In this document: positions 1 to 8,688 of the stretch, one piece after another | Numbering within the stretch: position 1 is the stretch's first letter | Layout of the letters: the number at the start of each line of letters is the position of its first letter | DNA from: JAUIET01 sp045106985 | Lineage (GTDB): Bacteria; Pseudomonadota; Gammaproteobacteria; Pseudomonadales; JAUIET01 | Direction of reading: 5' to 3' | DNA length: 64,000 bases | Assembly: GCA_045106985.1 (NCBI GenBank) | Contig: JBGCFQ010000024.1 | Coordinates: forward strand, 1 to 64,000 | Made by a program: the position numbers and the translations under genes | The notes under the pieces: generated by a model | Databases searched by the model: none | Told to the model about the DNA's origin: nothing | What the model saw: only the letters and a program-made list of their open reading frames with translations

Positions 1-320
1 TTACGATGGCCGTATTCGGCGCAACGATTTCGTATGCCTTAATGATGTTGTCGCATATTATTCTACGTAACAAGGAGCCCGGTTTAGAGCGACCTTATCG
101 CACACCGGGAGGTCGATTAACATCCGGTATTGCTCTTGTTCTGGCCTTGGTGGCTTTCGTATCAACGTTTGTGGTGAATCAGGAGGCGGCTCTATGGGCG
201 GCCGTCTTTTATGCCGTGATGGTGGCCTATTTTGGCTTTTACAGTCGCCATCATTTGGTCGCTCAAGCTCCAGAGGAAGAGTTTGAAGCACTTGCATTGG
301 CTGAGGCAGAGCTGAAATGA
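1..320 (+). CDS. Amino-acid/ethanolamine permease, C-terminal fragment
   Basis: The reading frame is open from the window edge, so only about the last 105 residues are present. They hold a hydrophobic segment near the edge, the loop motif RNKEPGLERPYRTPGG typical of APC-superfamily amino-acid permeases, two more membrane segments, and an acidic tail rich in Glu and Ala. The loop and the tail look most like ethanolamine permeases of the APC superfamily, inner-membrane transporters that bring ethanolamine in for oxidation. The alcohol dehydrogenase gene starts about 55 bases downstream on the same strand, so the two may be co-transcribed. The substrate is inferred from resemblance only and the N-terminal two thirds cannot be seen. 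Confidence 0.7.
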   Translation, partial: TMAVFGATISYALMMLSHIILRNKEPGLERPYRTPGGRLTSGIALVLALVAFVSTFVVNQEAALWAAVFYAVMVAYFGFYSRHHLVAQAPEEEFEALALAEAELK

Positions 321-375
321 GAACTGGAATGAGAGCTGAGGTGAATACAGAAATAACAGTTGCGAGAGTGTTGGG

Positions 376-1548
376 ATGAGTAAGGATCTTGAGCAGTTTG
401 TCGCTAACTGGAATTACCCAACAGCAGTTCGAGCCGGTTGTGGCCGGGTTGACGATTTGGCCGCAGCGTGCAGAGAGTTGAACATCAAGAATCCCTTGTT
501 GGTCACTGATCCGGGGTTACGTGACTTGCCGATGGTGCAATCCGCAGCTCAGCAATGTCGCGAGCAGTTGGAAGGCTGTGCGGTCTTTGCCGAGATTAAG
601 AGCAACCCTAACGAACAGAATATTGAGCAAGGTGTGTTGGCGTGTAAGGCGGGCAGTCATGACGGCGTAATCGCCCTGGGTGGCGGGTCAGCGTTAGATG
701 CCGGTAAGGCGATTGCTCTCATGGTTGGGCAGAACCGTCCAATCTGGGATTTCGAGGATGTGGGCGACAACTACCTGAGAGTTAATGTGAGCGCAATGCT
801 GCCGGTTATCGCGCTGCCAACAACCTCTGGAACGGGTTCGGAAGTAGGGCGCGCATCCGTTATTACTGATTCACAGAAGAAGCTGAAGAAGATTATCTTC
901 CACCCGGCAATGCTGCCAGGCTTAGTCATTCTCGACCCTGAGTTGACCAGCGGGCTGCCCGCAAAGTTAACAGCTGCGACCGGCATGGACGCGCTGTCGC
1001 ACAATCTGGAAGCCCTGTGCTCACCCCTTTATCACCCCATGGCACGAGGAATAGCGATGGAGGGAATAAAGTTGATCAAGGAAAACCTGCCAGCGGCTGT
1101 GGCTGACGGCAACAATTTGCACGCCAGAACACAGATGCAGGTGGCTTCTTGTATGGGGGCGACTGCTTTTCAAAAAGGTTTGGGAGCGATGCATGCCTTG
1201 GCTCACCCCCTGGGTGCCTTGTTCGATGCCCATCATGGCATGTTGAATGCGGTGTTGATGCCTTATGTATTGAAAGCCAATGAGTCAGTCATTGCCAGCG
1301 ATATGGAAGATTTGGCACGCTACCTAAACTTGCCCCACGCCAGTTTCCAGAGCATTTTAGATTGGGTTATCGAATTGCGTGCGCAACTTGGAATTCCTAA
1401 CAGCCTCGCTGAAATAGGCATTGATGATAGCCTGATTGAACAGATAGGGCAGATGGCCTTCGAGGACCCTTCGGCAGGGACAAACCCCATAGCGTTTACG
1501 GCCGCTGAATACAGTGATATTTGCTTGCGAGCAATTCATGGCTCCTAA
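376..1548 (+). CDS. Iron-containing alcohol dehydrogenase
   Basis: A 390-residue group III (Fe-dependent) NAD(P)-linked alcohol dehydrogenase, the usual family length. The nucleotide-binding motif GGGSALDAGKA lies near residue 102 and PTTSGTGSE near 148. The four metal ligands can be placed by comparison with E. coli FucO: Asp205 and His209 in GMDALSHN, His273 in MHALAHPLGA, and His287 fourteen residues later in AHHG. All are present, so the enzyme should be active on an alcohol/aldehyde pair in the cytoplasm. The neighbouring permease fragment suggests a small amino-alcohol or a linked alcohol as substrate, but that is inference. The start is the first ATG in frame, with no strong Shine-Dalgarno. 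Confidence 0.9.
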   Translation: MSKDLEQFVANWNYPTAVRAGCGRVDDLAAACRELNIKNPLLVTDPGLRDLPMVQSAAQQCREQLEGCAVFAEIKSNPNEQNIEQGVLACKAGSHDGVIALGGGSALDAGKAIALMVGQNRPIWDFEDVGDNYLRVNVSAMLPVIALPTTSGTGSEVGRASVITDSQKKLKKIIFHPAMLPGLVILDPELTSGLPAKLTAATGMDALSHNLEALCSPLYHPMARGIAMEGIKLIKENLPAAVADGNNLHARTQMQVASCMGATAFQKGLGAMHALAHPLGALFDAHHGMLNAVLMPYVLKANESVIASDMEDLARYLNLPHASFQSILDWVIELRAQLGIPNSLAEIGIDDSLIEQIGQMAFEDPSAGTNPIAFTAAEYSDICLRAIHGS

Positions 1549-1558
1549 GGAGCCTGTC

Positions 1559-1587
1559 GTGCTTAATAGGACCGCCCCTAATATAAT
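1559..1587 (+). promoter_or_regulatory. Possible sigma-70 promoter for the crotonase gene
   Basis: A perfect TATAAT stands at 1582-1587, about 36 bases before the crotonase ATG. The hexamer 17 bases upstream (GTGCTT) is a poor -35 match, so this is only a candidate. Confidence 0.3.
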
Positions 1588-1622
1588 TTACGCTTAAAGA
1601 TGATTTACCACGGAAAACCCCA

Positions 1623-2420
1623 ATGAGTTGTGTATTACTAAAAAAAGAAGGCCATTTGGCAACGCTGACGCTTAATCGGCCAGACAACATGAATGCGCTT
1701 GGTCAAATGACAGACGGCGACGACTTTGTGGCGGTGTGTGACGACATTAACGCCGACAGCAATATCCGCTGCGCAATACTGACTGGATCGGGTCGAGCGT
1801 TTTCGGCGGGCGGCGACCTTAAGGCAATGCAAGAAAGAACGGGCGGCTTTGCTGGCGGCGCGGCCGATATTCGAGAAGGCTATAAAAAGGGCATTCACAA
1901 AATCATTAAATCGCTGTGGAATCTTGAAGTGCCCATGGTGGCGGCCATTAATGGTCATGCGGTGGGGCTGGGCAACGACATCGCCACCACCGCCGATATT
2001 CGCATAGCGTCCGCTAAGGCCAAGTTTGGTGCCACCTTTGTCAGCATTGGTCTTGTACCCGGTGACGGTGGAGCCTGGCTGCTGCCGCGAAGCATTGGTC
2101 GGTCTCGTGCGGCTGAGTTGTTTTTTACCGGCGACTTAATTGACGCTGACACCGCTTTGGATTGGGGCTTGGTGTCTTATGTGTGCCCTCCGGAGGAAGT
2201 GATGGATAGAGCATTGGTAGTGGCCGCAAAGATAATGGCCAAGCCACCGCTGCCCACCCGCATGACCAAACGGATGATGCGTGAAGGCGACAATGGAACC
2301 CTGGATAATATTCTGGAAATGGCGGCCAGCATGCAAGCCATTATGCACGGTACCGAAGACCACGCTATTGCAGTGGATGCCGTGCTGAATAAGAAGGGCG
2401 CAGAGTACAGCGGCCGATAA
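1623..2420 (+). CDS. Enoyl-CoA hydratase/isomerase family protein
   Basis: A 265-residue crotonase-fold protein acting on an acyl-CoA thioester. The first oxyanion-hole loop is seen in GRAFSAGGDLKAM and the second in NGHAVGLGND. Aligned on rat mitochondrial hydratase, the two catalytic glutamates (Glu144 and Glu164) are replaced by Asp and Phe, so ordinary hydratase chemistry is unlikely. The segment IGLVPGDGGAWLLPR resembles PaaG-type isomerases, whose catalytic Asp lies in VPDSGG; here the Asp is one position later. The best reading is an isomerase-like crotonase of unknown substrate. It stands alone between the dehydrogenase and the wax synthase, each separated by a gap. Confidence 0.85.
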   Translation: MSCVLLKKEGHLATLTLNRPDNMNALGQMTDGDDFVAVCDDINADSNIRCAILTGSGRAFSAGGDLKAMQERTGGFAGGAADIREGYKKGIHKIIKSLWNLEVPMVAAINGHAVGLGNDIATTADIRIASAKAKFGATFVSIGLVPGDGGAWLLPRSIGRSRAAELFFTGDLIDADTALDWGLVSYVCPPEEVMDRALVVAAKIMAKPPLPTRMTKRMMREGDNGTLDNILEMAASMQAIMHGTEDHAIAVDAVLNKKGAEYSGR

Positions 2421-2824
2421 AATTTGCGGCCGGCCTTATTCGACTCGTAAGGCAAAGTGCTTCGCATCAGAGCCGAAGTCGCTTGGCTTACTCGCTGCCG
2501 AGCACCAATTTCTAGGGTCGATTTCAATAGCCTCAACAGCGAATAGTGCAATGAGGCGCACGACGCATATCGCTACGGGATCACCTACACGTTTTCGAAT
2601 GATGTGCTTCAAGTTAATTGTCGAATAAGGTCTATATATTCTTAATATTCAATTAGATATGATCAACAGCTAAAGTGACTTATGAGTTCTAATGAGGTGA
2701 GTGTTTGAGCACTTTCAATGGCGGGTCAGGCTGTTAATATGGCATCCAATGTGCCAATATGTAGGTTCTAAAACGTTGATGGGGCTTGCTTCTTCAACAG
2801 TTCTGATTAGTGGAGAATACTGCG
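2421..2824. other. Intergenic region, no gene seen
   Basis: About 400 bases separate the crotonase from the wax synthase. The second half is AT-rich (around 2620-2680) and may carry the promoter of the downstream pair, but no convincing -35/-10 pair, terminator, RNA gene or coding region was found. An open frame at 2701 runs into the wax synthase in another frame and has no protein-like character. Confidence 0.5.
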
Positions 2825-4375
2825 ATGCAACAACTCACCGGAATGGATGCTTCGTTTTTGTATTTGGAAACACCCAACGCGCCCATGCATATTTCGGGGC
2901 TGTCGATCTACGACCAGTCGACGGCAGAAGGAGGCAAGGTACGGTTCAAAGACATCGTAGAGAACTACGGCAAACGAGTCATTGGGATGCCGCCAATGAC
3001 TCGTCGATTAGTTCATGTGCCCTTGCAAATGGACCACCCTTACTGGGTGTCAGACGGGTCCTTTGATGAAGAGTTTCACATCCGTCATTTGGCGCTGCCA
3101 AAGCCCGGTGACTGGCGACAGCTGTGTATTTTGATTTCCCGGCTGCACGCGCGACCGCTGGATAGAAGCCGTCCGCTGTGGGAGGCCTATATTATTGAAG
3201 GCCTGGATAAGGTTGAGGGTTACCCTGAAGGCAGCTTCGCTGTATTCAGCAAAACCCATCATGCTGCCATCGATGGCACATCAGGTATGGAAATGACGGC
3301 TGCCATACATGATTTAACACCTGATTATCTTTCGGCGAATGCTTCATCCCCGCCAGCGTCTGTTCAAGTGGATCGTGAGCCTGGCCAGCTCGAGTTGGCA
3401 ATGCGCGCTCAGTTTAACAATATCCGAAAGCCCTTCAATTTTATAAGCGTGGCACGCAACACAATTCCTGGACTTGCAAAGGCTTACAACGCTACCCGCA
3501 AAGGCGACTTGGCAACCGTTGACGAGTTGCCGCGCACGCGCTTTAACGGCAATGTAGGTCCACATCGTGTATTCGAAGCGATTAATGTTGATTTAGAAGC
3601 CGTTAAGGCGATCAAAAACTCGATTTCCGGCGCTACGGTTAACGACGCAGCACTGACTATTGTTGGCGGTGCGCTGCGTAAGTACTTACAGCATCATGGC
3701 GAATTACCTGATCAATCGCTGGCCGCTATGGCACCGGTGAATGTGCGAACTGCAGGTGATGAAACAGGAGGCAATACAGTGTCATCATTGACTGTAGCGC
3801 TTCGCACCGACATAGAGGCGCCGCTGGAGCGGCTGCAGGCCGTACATGATGGCACCAGTGATGCAAAAGAGCTGCAGAACGCTATTGGTGCCAAAACAAT
3901 GACTGACTATGCGCAATTTATTCCGTCTACGCTAACCGCACAGGCTGCAAGATTGGCTAGCGGCTGGGGTTTGATGAGCCGAATGAAGCCTACTTACAAT
4001 TGTGTGGTTACTAATGTGCCGGGCCCGCCGATACCCTTGTACAACACGGGGGCTAAAATGTTGGCTAACTTTGGTACAGGTCCTGTGCTCGATGGCTTGG
4101 GCCTTTTTCATGTTATTGGTAGTTATTGTGGCCGCTTCTTTGTATCGGCTACGTCGTGCAGAGACATGATGCCCGATCCGGAATTCTATCGACAATGTTT
4201 GCAGAGTAGCTTTGAGGAATTGCACAGCGCCGCGTTGCTGGTGATTGCCCAGAACAAAAACAAAGAGAACAAAAACAAAGAGAGCGCGCAAGACAAGAAA
4301 AAGGTCAAAGCGTCTGCCAAGAAGCCGAAGAAAGCTAAGACAGCGAAAGCCGTTAAGAAAGGAGTGGCAGCATGA
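2825..4375 (+). CDS. Wax ester synthase/diacylglycerol acyltransferase (WS/DGAT)
   Basis: A 516-residue bifunctional acyltransferase that joins acyl-CoA to fatty alcohols or diacylglycerol to make storage lipid at the inner membrane. The N terminus LTGMDASFLYLETP is the family signature, and the catalytic HHxxxDG motif is HHAAIDG at residues 145-151. NVPGPP lies in the C-terminal domain. A GTG at 2810 is also in frame, but the ATG at 2825 has a GGAG nine bases upstream and matches the family N terminus. The last 45 or so residues form a highly basic Lys/Ala/Asn tail, unusual for the family and partly built from a 15-base tandem duplication at 4253-4282. The stop overlaps the next start. Confidence 0.93.
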   Translation: MQQLTGMDASFLYLETPNAPMHISGLSIYDQSTAEGGKVRFKDIVENYGKRVIGMPPMTRRLVHVPLQMDHPYWVSDGSFDEEFHIRHLALPKPGDWRQLCILISRLHARPLDRSRPLWEAYIIEGLDKVEGYPEGSFAVFSKTHHAAIDGTSGMEMTAAIHDLTPDYLSANASSPPASVQVDREPGQLELAMRAQFNNIRKPFNFISVARNTIPGLAKAYNATRKGDLATVDELPRTRFNGNVGPHRVFEAINVDLEAVKAIKNSISGATVNDAALTIVGGALRKYLQHHGELPDQSLAAMAPVNVRTAGDETGGNTVSSLTVALRTDIEAPLERLQAVHDGTSDAKELQNAIGAKTMTDYAQFIPSTLTAQAARLASGWGLMSRMKPTYNCVVTNVPGPPIPLYNTGAKMLANFGTGPVLDGLGLFHVIGSYCGRFFVSATSCRDMMPDPEFYRQCLQSSFEELHSAALLVIAQNKNKENKNKESAQDKKKVKASAKKPKKAKTAKAVKKGVAA

Positions 4376-5112
4376 AACCGCCTTGCCTATCTCTTACCTT
4401 TACCGAGGCGCCGCGCACAGTCTTCGAATTTAACACCGGGCTAGCCAATAAGTTACTGCTGCGCAAAGCTCCACGAGGCGATGGGCATAAGGTGATGGTC
4501 ATTCCCGGTTTTTTGAGTGGTGATGGTTACAATAAACGCCTAATTTCGTTTTTGAATGAGCTGGGGTACCAGGCAAAAGGTTGGGATTTTGGAACCAACC
4601 TGGGACCAAGTCGCATCCCTATTAACGACCTCGCGGACATAGTTGAAAAGTGGGCTGACGGAGTTGAAGGAAGTGTAAGCCTTATAGGGCATAGCCTTGG
4701 TGGAATTTACGCGCGTGAACTTGCGCGCCAGATACCCGCTGTTGTGCGCCAGGTTATCTCGCTGGGCTCACCATTTGGAGAAGGCCGAAATGAAGGTTCT
4801 TACGCCAGCACGCTGTTTAATCGACTAAACCCCGAGGGCGAAGTAGACCCTGAGCAAATAGCTCAACGCAAAATACTGGCCACCGCACCGCCTGTGCCAA
4901 CTACAGCGGTTTACAGCAAAGGCGATGGCATAGTAAATTGGCGAACGGCAGTGCAAGAAGAAGGGCACGCGCAAACACAGAATATTCAGGTGCTGGGCAG
5001 CCACTGTGGCCTAACGCATAACCCAGCCGTATGGCATGTGATAGCCGACCGTCTTCAATACACTAAGCAAAACTGGACCGAATTTCAGTCTCGCTTTTTT
5101 AATACGCATTAG
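4372..5112 (+). CDS. Alpha/beta hydrolase, lipase-like
   Basis: A 246-residue alpha/beta hydrolase. The nucleophile elbow is GHSLGG with Ser108, and a His-rich segment near the C terminus (SHCGLTHNPAVWH) probably supplies the catalytic His. Its ATG overlaps the wax synthase stop in an ATGA, so the two are almost certainly translationally coupled. That context suggests a role in wax-ester or triacylglycerol turnover or remodelling. It lacks a signal peptide and should be cytoplasmic. The substrate is inferred from context alone. Confidence 0.85.
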   Translation: MKPPCLSLTFTEAPRTVFEFNTGLANKLLLRKAPRGDGHKVMVIPGFLSGDGYNKRLISFLNELGYQAKGWDFGTNLGPSRIPINDLADIVEKWADGVEGSVSLIGHSLGGIYARELARQIPAVVRQVISLGSPFGEGRNEGSYASTLFNRLNPEGEVDPEQIAQRKILATAPPVPTTAVYSKGDGIVNWRTAVQEEGHAQTQNIQVLGSHCGLTHNPAVWHVIADRLQYTKQNWTEFQSRFFNTH

Positions 5113-5149
5113 CCCAAAGGCAGTGCAGTCGTTTTGGGTCGGTCCTTGA

Positions 5150-5860
5150 ACGTTCTGTTCCGCTGCCATGGATCGAGCGGACTGAAGTCCGTTCCACAAG
5201 CTTGGCAATATCAGAATTGACACTGGCACAGCGGTCACCACAATAAATGACTGCAGTTGTGATATGCCACCGCTGCCAAGCTTGACTAAGATCATAGCCA
5301 TTACACCCAACATAATGCCCCAGAATATTCTTATTGAGGATGACGGCAAGGTGTTGCCCGAGAGGGCCATCTAGATTGTATACGTCATAGAGTCGCCGGT
5401 GGTGGCAACAAATGTTGCGGTAAGAATCAGAAATAAAATAGACACAATCAAACCAAATGGCAATTGCTGAGTAATGGCCAGCAGTGCGGCGGGCAAGTTG
5501 AAGCCCTCGAACGCCACTGAGACAGAGCCCGGATTATTCAATTCAAAGGCCAGGCCAGAGCCACCAATAATGGTGAACCAGAAGGCGGTTGCCATTGGAG
5601 CAAATATTGAAACAGTGATAATCATTTGCCGAAGGCTTCGCCCCTTTGATATTCGCGTTACGAACATTGCCATTAAAGGCACGTAGCCAATAAACCAACC
5701 CCAGTAAAAATAGAGTCGCTGGTAATACTCATGTTGGCTTGCCTCGAAGAGCGTTTCTATTCCAGCGGCTGAGCTAGCCTCGCTGGCAGTCGCCTCAACA
5801 GATTTTCTTACAGTGTTGATCGCGTGGGCCAAAGCAATCACCAAGAAGCTGAAAACTCAA
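5150..5860 (-). pseudogene. Decayed BCCT-family transporter
   Basis: The minus strand encodes the C-terminal half of a betaine/choline/carnitine-type transporter. The segment FYWGWFIGYVPLMAMF followed by TRISKGRSLRQM matches the conserved BCCT helix-8 region. The frame is broken by a TAG at 5371-5373 and continues in the same frame as MALSGNTLPSSSIRIFWG plus two more membrane segments. About 250 residues of a normal 500-650 survive. The N-terminal half is missing and a TGA closes the frame near 5859. It lies wedged between two plus-strand genes and has clearly lost transport function. The original solute cannot be told. Confidence 0.85.
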
Positions 5861-6006
5861 CTAACAGGAAAGAAATATTCCTGCGAGGCAACATTGACGC
5901 TTGCCTGAGATGAGCTCGAAATATAAGCTTGTGCGCTGTGTTGGTTCCAGAATAGGTAGAAGCCAATATTCGGGTATAAACGGTCTAGGGCGAAAAGGTA
6001 GTAGGA

Positions 6007-6894
6007 ATGAAAAAGAATATTGGGTTTGTAGGTCTTGGCGTAATGGGCTACCCAATGGCGGGCCACTTGGTTGCTGCGGGTCATCAAGTTACCGTGTACA
6101 ACCGGTCTTCAGTCAGGGCGCAGCAGTGGCATGGCGAGCACGGTGGCACAGTCGCAGACACACCGGCTCTCGCCGCTAAAGGAGCCGACATTGTGTTCTC
6201 GTGCGTAGGCAATGATGAGGACGTGCGAGCAATCGCCCTTGCTGATAATGGTGTGCTGGCCGGCTTGGCTGCGGGCGGTATATTTGTAGATCACACCACT
6301 ACTTCTGCTGAGCTCGCCCGCGAGCTAGATGCCGCATGCGCGGCCAAAGGGCTGAAATTTATGGACGCTCCTGTATCTGGCGGCCAAGCTGGCGCTGAAA
6401 ATGGTGCACTCACAATCATGATCGGCGGAGAACAAGCGACTCTGGAAGAGATCGAGCCCGTTATAGACGCCTACGCACGCAAGGCGGCACTAATGGGCGC
6501 CGCAGGCAATGGTCAGCTGGCAAAAATGGCTAACCAAATCTGTATTGCAGGCCTGGTTCAAGGTTTGGCGGAGGGCTTAAACTTTGCTGAGCAGGTGGGT
6601 CTTGATGCAGCCAATGTTATTGATGTTATATCCAAGGGTGCAGCGCAATCGTGGCAGATGGAAAATCGCTACGAGACCATGCTCGACAAGCATTACGAGC
6701 ACGGCTTTGCTGTGGACTGGATGCGCAAAGACTTGCGCTATGCGATAGAAGAGGGGGCTCGCAATGGCGCTGAGTTACCCGTGACTGAAATTGTTGATGG
6801 CTACTACTCGGAGGTGCAGTCGATGGGTGGCTCGCGGTGGGATACCTCTTCATTGTTAGCAAGGTTGCAGGCGCGTCGTGACACTTTGAAGTGA
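6007..6894 (+). CDS. NAD(P)-dependent oxidoreductase, 3-hydroxyisobutyrate dehydrogenase family
   Basis: A 295-residue beta-hydroxyacid dehydrogenase. The Rossmann fingerprint GFVGLGVMG is at residues 6-14, the substrate-binding DAPVSGG near 120, and the catalytic lysine is Lys173 in GNGQLAKMANQ. Family members oxidise 3-hydroxyisobutyrate, tartronate semialdehyde or related small hydroxy acids with NAD(P). The length is normal. An AGGA stands just before the ATG. It overlaps the next gene by four bases, so the two form one translational unit; the second enzyme is a fumarylacetoacetase-fold protein, which suggests a short pathway for a small branched or dicarboxylic acid. Confidence 0.9.
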   Translation: MKKNIGFVGLGVMGYPMAGHLVAAGHQVTVYNRSSVRAQQWHGEHGGTVADTPALAAKGADIVFSCVGNDEDVRAIALADNGVLAGLAAGGIFVDHTTTSAELARELDAACAAKGLKFMDAPVSGGQAGAENGALTIMIGGEQATLEEIEPVIDAYARKAALMGAAGNGQLAKMANQICIAGLVQGLAEGLNFAEQVGLDAANVIDVISKGAAQSWQMENRYETMLDKHYEHGFAVDWMRKDLRYAIEEGARNGAELPVTEIVDGYYSEVQSMGGSRWDTSSLLARLQARRDTLK

Positions 6895-7562
6895 CAATGC
6901 TGAAAACTGTTTCATTCCAAGACCAACTAATCGCGCCTTCCAAGATCGTGTGCGTGGGCCGAAATTATGTTGCGCATATTGAAGAGCTCGGTAATGAAAT
7001 ACCCGATTCAATGGTCGTGTTTGTTAAACCCAACTCCTCGATTTCCGATACGCTCCAATCGTTTGCCGATGAGCCCTTGCATTATGAAGCCGAGTTGGCG
7101 TTTCTAGTAAAAGATGGTGATATACAAGCGGTTGGTTTTGGTTTGGACTTAACGAAAAGAAAATTGCAGTCGGCATTGAAGGCCAAAGGTTTACCTTGGG
7201 AGCGAGCCAAGGCATTTGATGGTGCTGCGCTGTTCAGTGAATTCGTTGAATTTTCGGGCGGTATAGGCTCCTTATCGCTGGAGCTACGAGTTAATGATGT
7301 GGTAGTGCAACAGGGTGGCGTCGAATTGATGATGTACCCACCCGACAAGATACTACTTGAGGTTCGCCAATTTATGACTCTGAATGACGGCGACATACTA
7401 ATGACAGGAACTCCTGCAGGCGTTGGACAGATTCAAGCAGGATCAGTTTTTGAAGGTGCGGTGTTGTGGAAAGATCAACGATTGCTGAGCGCACGATGGG
7501 ATGCCTTAGCTCCTCAACTTAACCCAACCAGCCCAATTCAAGCTGACGCTCATGCGCCGTAA
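6891..7562 (+). CDS. Fumarylacetoacetate hydrolase family protein
   Basis: A 223-residue protein of the FAH catalytic fold. Visible features are KIVCVGRNY at the N terminus, the metal-binding HYEAELAFLV, the Asp in GFGLDLTKR, the lysine-containing ERAKAFDGAAL, and LMTGTPAGVG. The family covers acylpyruvate hydrolases, oxaloacetate decarboxylases and isomerases of cyclic-compound pathways, so the exact reaction is open. The GTG at 6891 overlaps the previous TGA; an ATG at 6897 is an alternative start. The 3' end overlaps the convergent folD-like gene by about 44 bases. Confidence 0.85.
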   Translation: MTMLKTVSFQDQLIAPSKIVCVGRNYVAHIEELGNEIPDSMVVFVKPNSSISDTLQSFADEPLHYEAELAFLVKDGDIQAVGFGLDLTKRKLQSALKAKGLPWERAKAFDGAALFSEFVEFSGGIGSLSLELRVNDVVVQQGGVELMMYPPDKILLEVRQFMTLNDGDILMTGTPAGVGQIQAGSVFEGAVLWKDQRLLSARWDALAPQLNPTSPIQADAHAP

Positions 7563-8400
7563 TAGCATTGCGCAGAAGCAGGGCAACGGTGACAGGGCCA
7601 ACGCCACCCGGTACAGGAGTAACCCAGCTGGCGACTTCAAGAACACTTTCGGTTTCGGCATCACCCACTATGGTGATGTTCCCCTCGCTGTCTTCAATTT
7701 GATTAATGCCGATATCAATCACCGCCGCGCCTGGCTTAACCATATTGCCTTTTAACAATCCTGGTTTGCCCACAGCAACCAGCACCGCGTCTGCGCGACG
7801 TGAATGCGCCGCCACCGAGCGAGTCATATGATGGCAAACAGTTACTGTCGCTCCTTCGGCCATTAACATCATGGCGGCGGGTTTGCCGACAATTTCGGAA
7901 TGGCCAATCATTACTACTTCTAAACCGTTTAGCTCCAACCCCGTTTCTTTGATCAGTTCCACAGACGCTGCTGCTGTACAAGGTGCCAGCGCTAAATCGT
8001 TATAAACGATGTTACCAATAGAGGCAGGATTCATACCTTCCACGTCTTTCAAAGGATGAATGGCTGACTGCAGTGATCGAACATTGATTCCATCCGATAC
8101 TGGGCGTTGCAGAATGATCCCTAGAACATCGGGATCGTCGTTCATCTCGACTATTCGCGCTTTGCAGTCGTCCTGGCTCAGATCGCGGGGCCAATACTGC
8201 TGGTCGAACGGAATACCAACGCCTTCGGCCGCTTTGGCCTGGTTTCGAATGTAGACAGCTACCTCAGGATGGTCGCCTATGGAGATAGAGACGAGCCGGC
8301 CGAGAGAGCCCTCGATTTTGGCCTTATTAACTCTGGCTTGAACATCAGTAAGAATGCGATCGCGCACAGGCGCGCCTTTGAGCAAACGATGATCTGACAT
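7519..8400 (-). CDS. folD: FolD-family methylenetetrahydrofolate dehydrogenase/cyclohydrolase, altered active site
   Basis: A 293-residue FolD homologue of normal length. The NADP-binding half is recognised by GHSEIVGKP and the C terminus by VTPVPGGVGPVT. Residue numbering happens to match E. coli FolD. Tyr50 and Gln98 are kept, but the catalytic Lys54 is Gln (a clear CAG codon in the motif YIRNQAKA) and Asp121 is Glu (KDVEG instead of KDVDG). Lys54 is needed for cyclohydrolase chemistry in studied FolD enzymes, so this copy may be a one-activity or non-canonical paralogue. A normal folD elsewhere in the genome would be expected. Its 3' end overlaps the convergent FAH gene. Confidence 0.85.
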   Translation of the reverse strand: MSDHRLLKGAPVRDRILTDVQARVNKAKIEGSLGRLVSISIGDHPEVAVYIRNQAKAAEGVGIPFDQQYWPRDLSQDDCKARIVEMNDDPDVLGIILQRPVSDGINVRSLQSAIHPLKDVEGMNPASIGNIVYNDLALAPCTAAASVELIKETGLELNGLEVVMIGHSEIVGKPAAMMLMAEGATVTVCHHMTRSVAAHSRRADAVLVAVGKPGLLKGNMVKPGAAVIDIGINQIEDSEGNITIVGDAETESVLEVASWVTPVPGGVGPVTVALLLRNAITAHERQLELGWLG

Positions 8401-8493
8401 TAGGGAGGTCCATATAAGGTAAGGAGAGCTGAGCTCAACGAATTAAGCCGCGATTCTTTACCTGTTGTTGGCTTATTGCAAGCTTGGCTTGGC

Positions 8494-8679
8494 TTATTTT
8501 CCCTGCCGCTTCTTGAAATCGATCCGGTAGTCGCAGCTAGTGCAGCGACGCATGCCGTCGCGCATGCTGTCGTTTTGCTTTTTCAGCTTTTCGAGCTCGT
8601 CTTTAAGCTGGGCAATTTCCCGTTTTTGCAGTACCAGCGTTCGTTGCGGTGCAATCAGTTTTCTAATCTGAGAGAGCAT
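8494..8679 (-). CDS. Small coiled-coil protein with CxxC motif, unknown function
   Basis: A 61-residue protein with a charged heptad-like helix around residues 15-40, followed by the motif RRCTSCDYRID and a basic end. It begins nine bases after the stop of the upstream minus-strand gene, so the two are probably one operon. No family is recognised. The tight spacing and protein-like composition argue that it is real. The two cysteines alone are not enough for a zinc site, but a dimer could form one. Confidence 0.55.
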   Translation of the reverse strand: MLSQIRKLIAPQRTLVLQKREIAQLKDELEKLKKQNDSMRDGMRRCTSCDYRIDFKKRQGK

Positions 8680-8688
8680 GCCCCAGTC

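Noticed and set aside
2701..3066. A 121-codon frame overlapping the wax synthase start
   Set aside because: It lies in another frame of a gene with clear family motifs and has no protein-like features of its own.
4245..4433. A basic 62-codon frame at the end of the wax synthase
   Set aside because: It is a shifted reading of the Lys-rich tail codons and overlaps the hydrolase start.
5861..6087. Upstream continuation of the BCCT gene
   Set aside because: The frame is in phase beyond the TGA near 5859, but the translation has no BCCT motifs and overlaps the next gene's leader.
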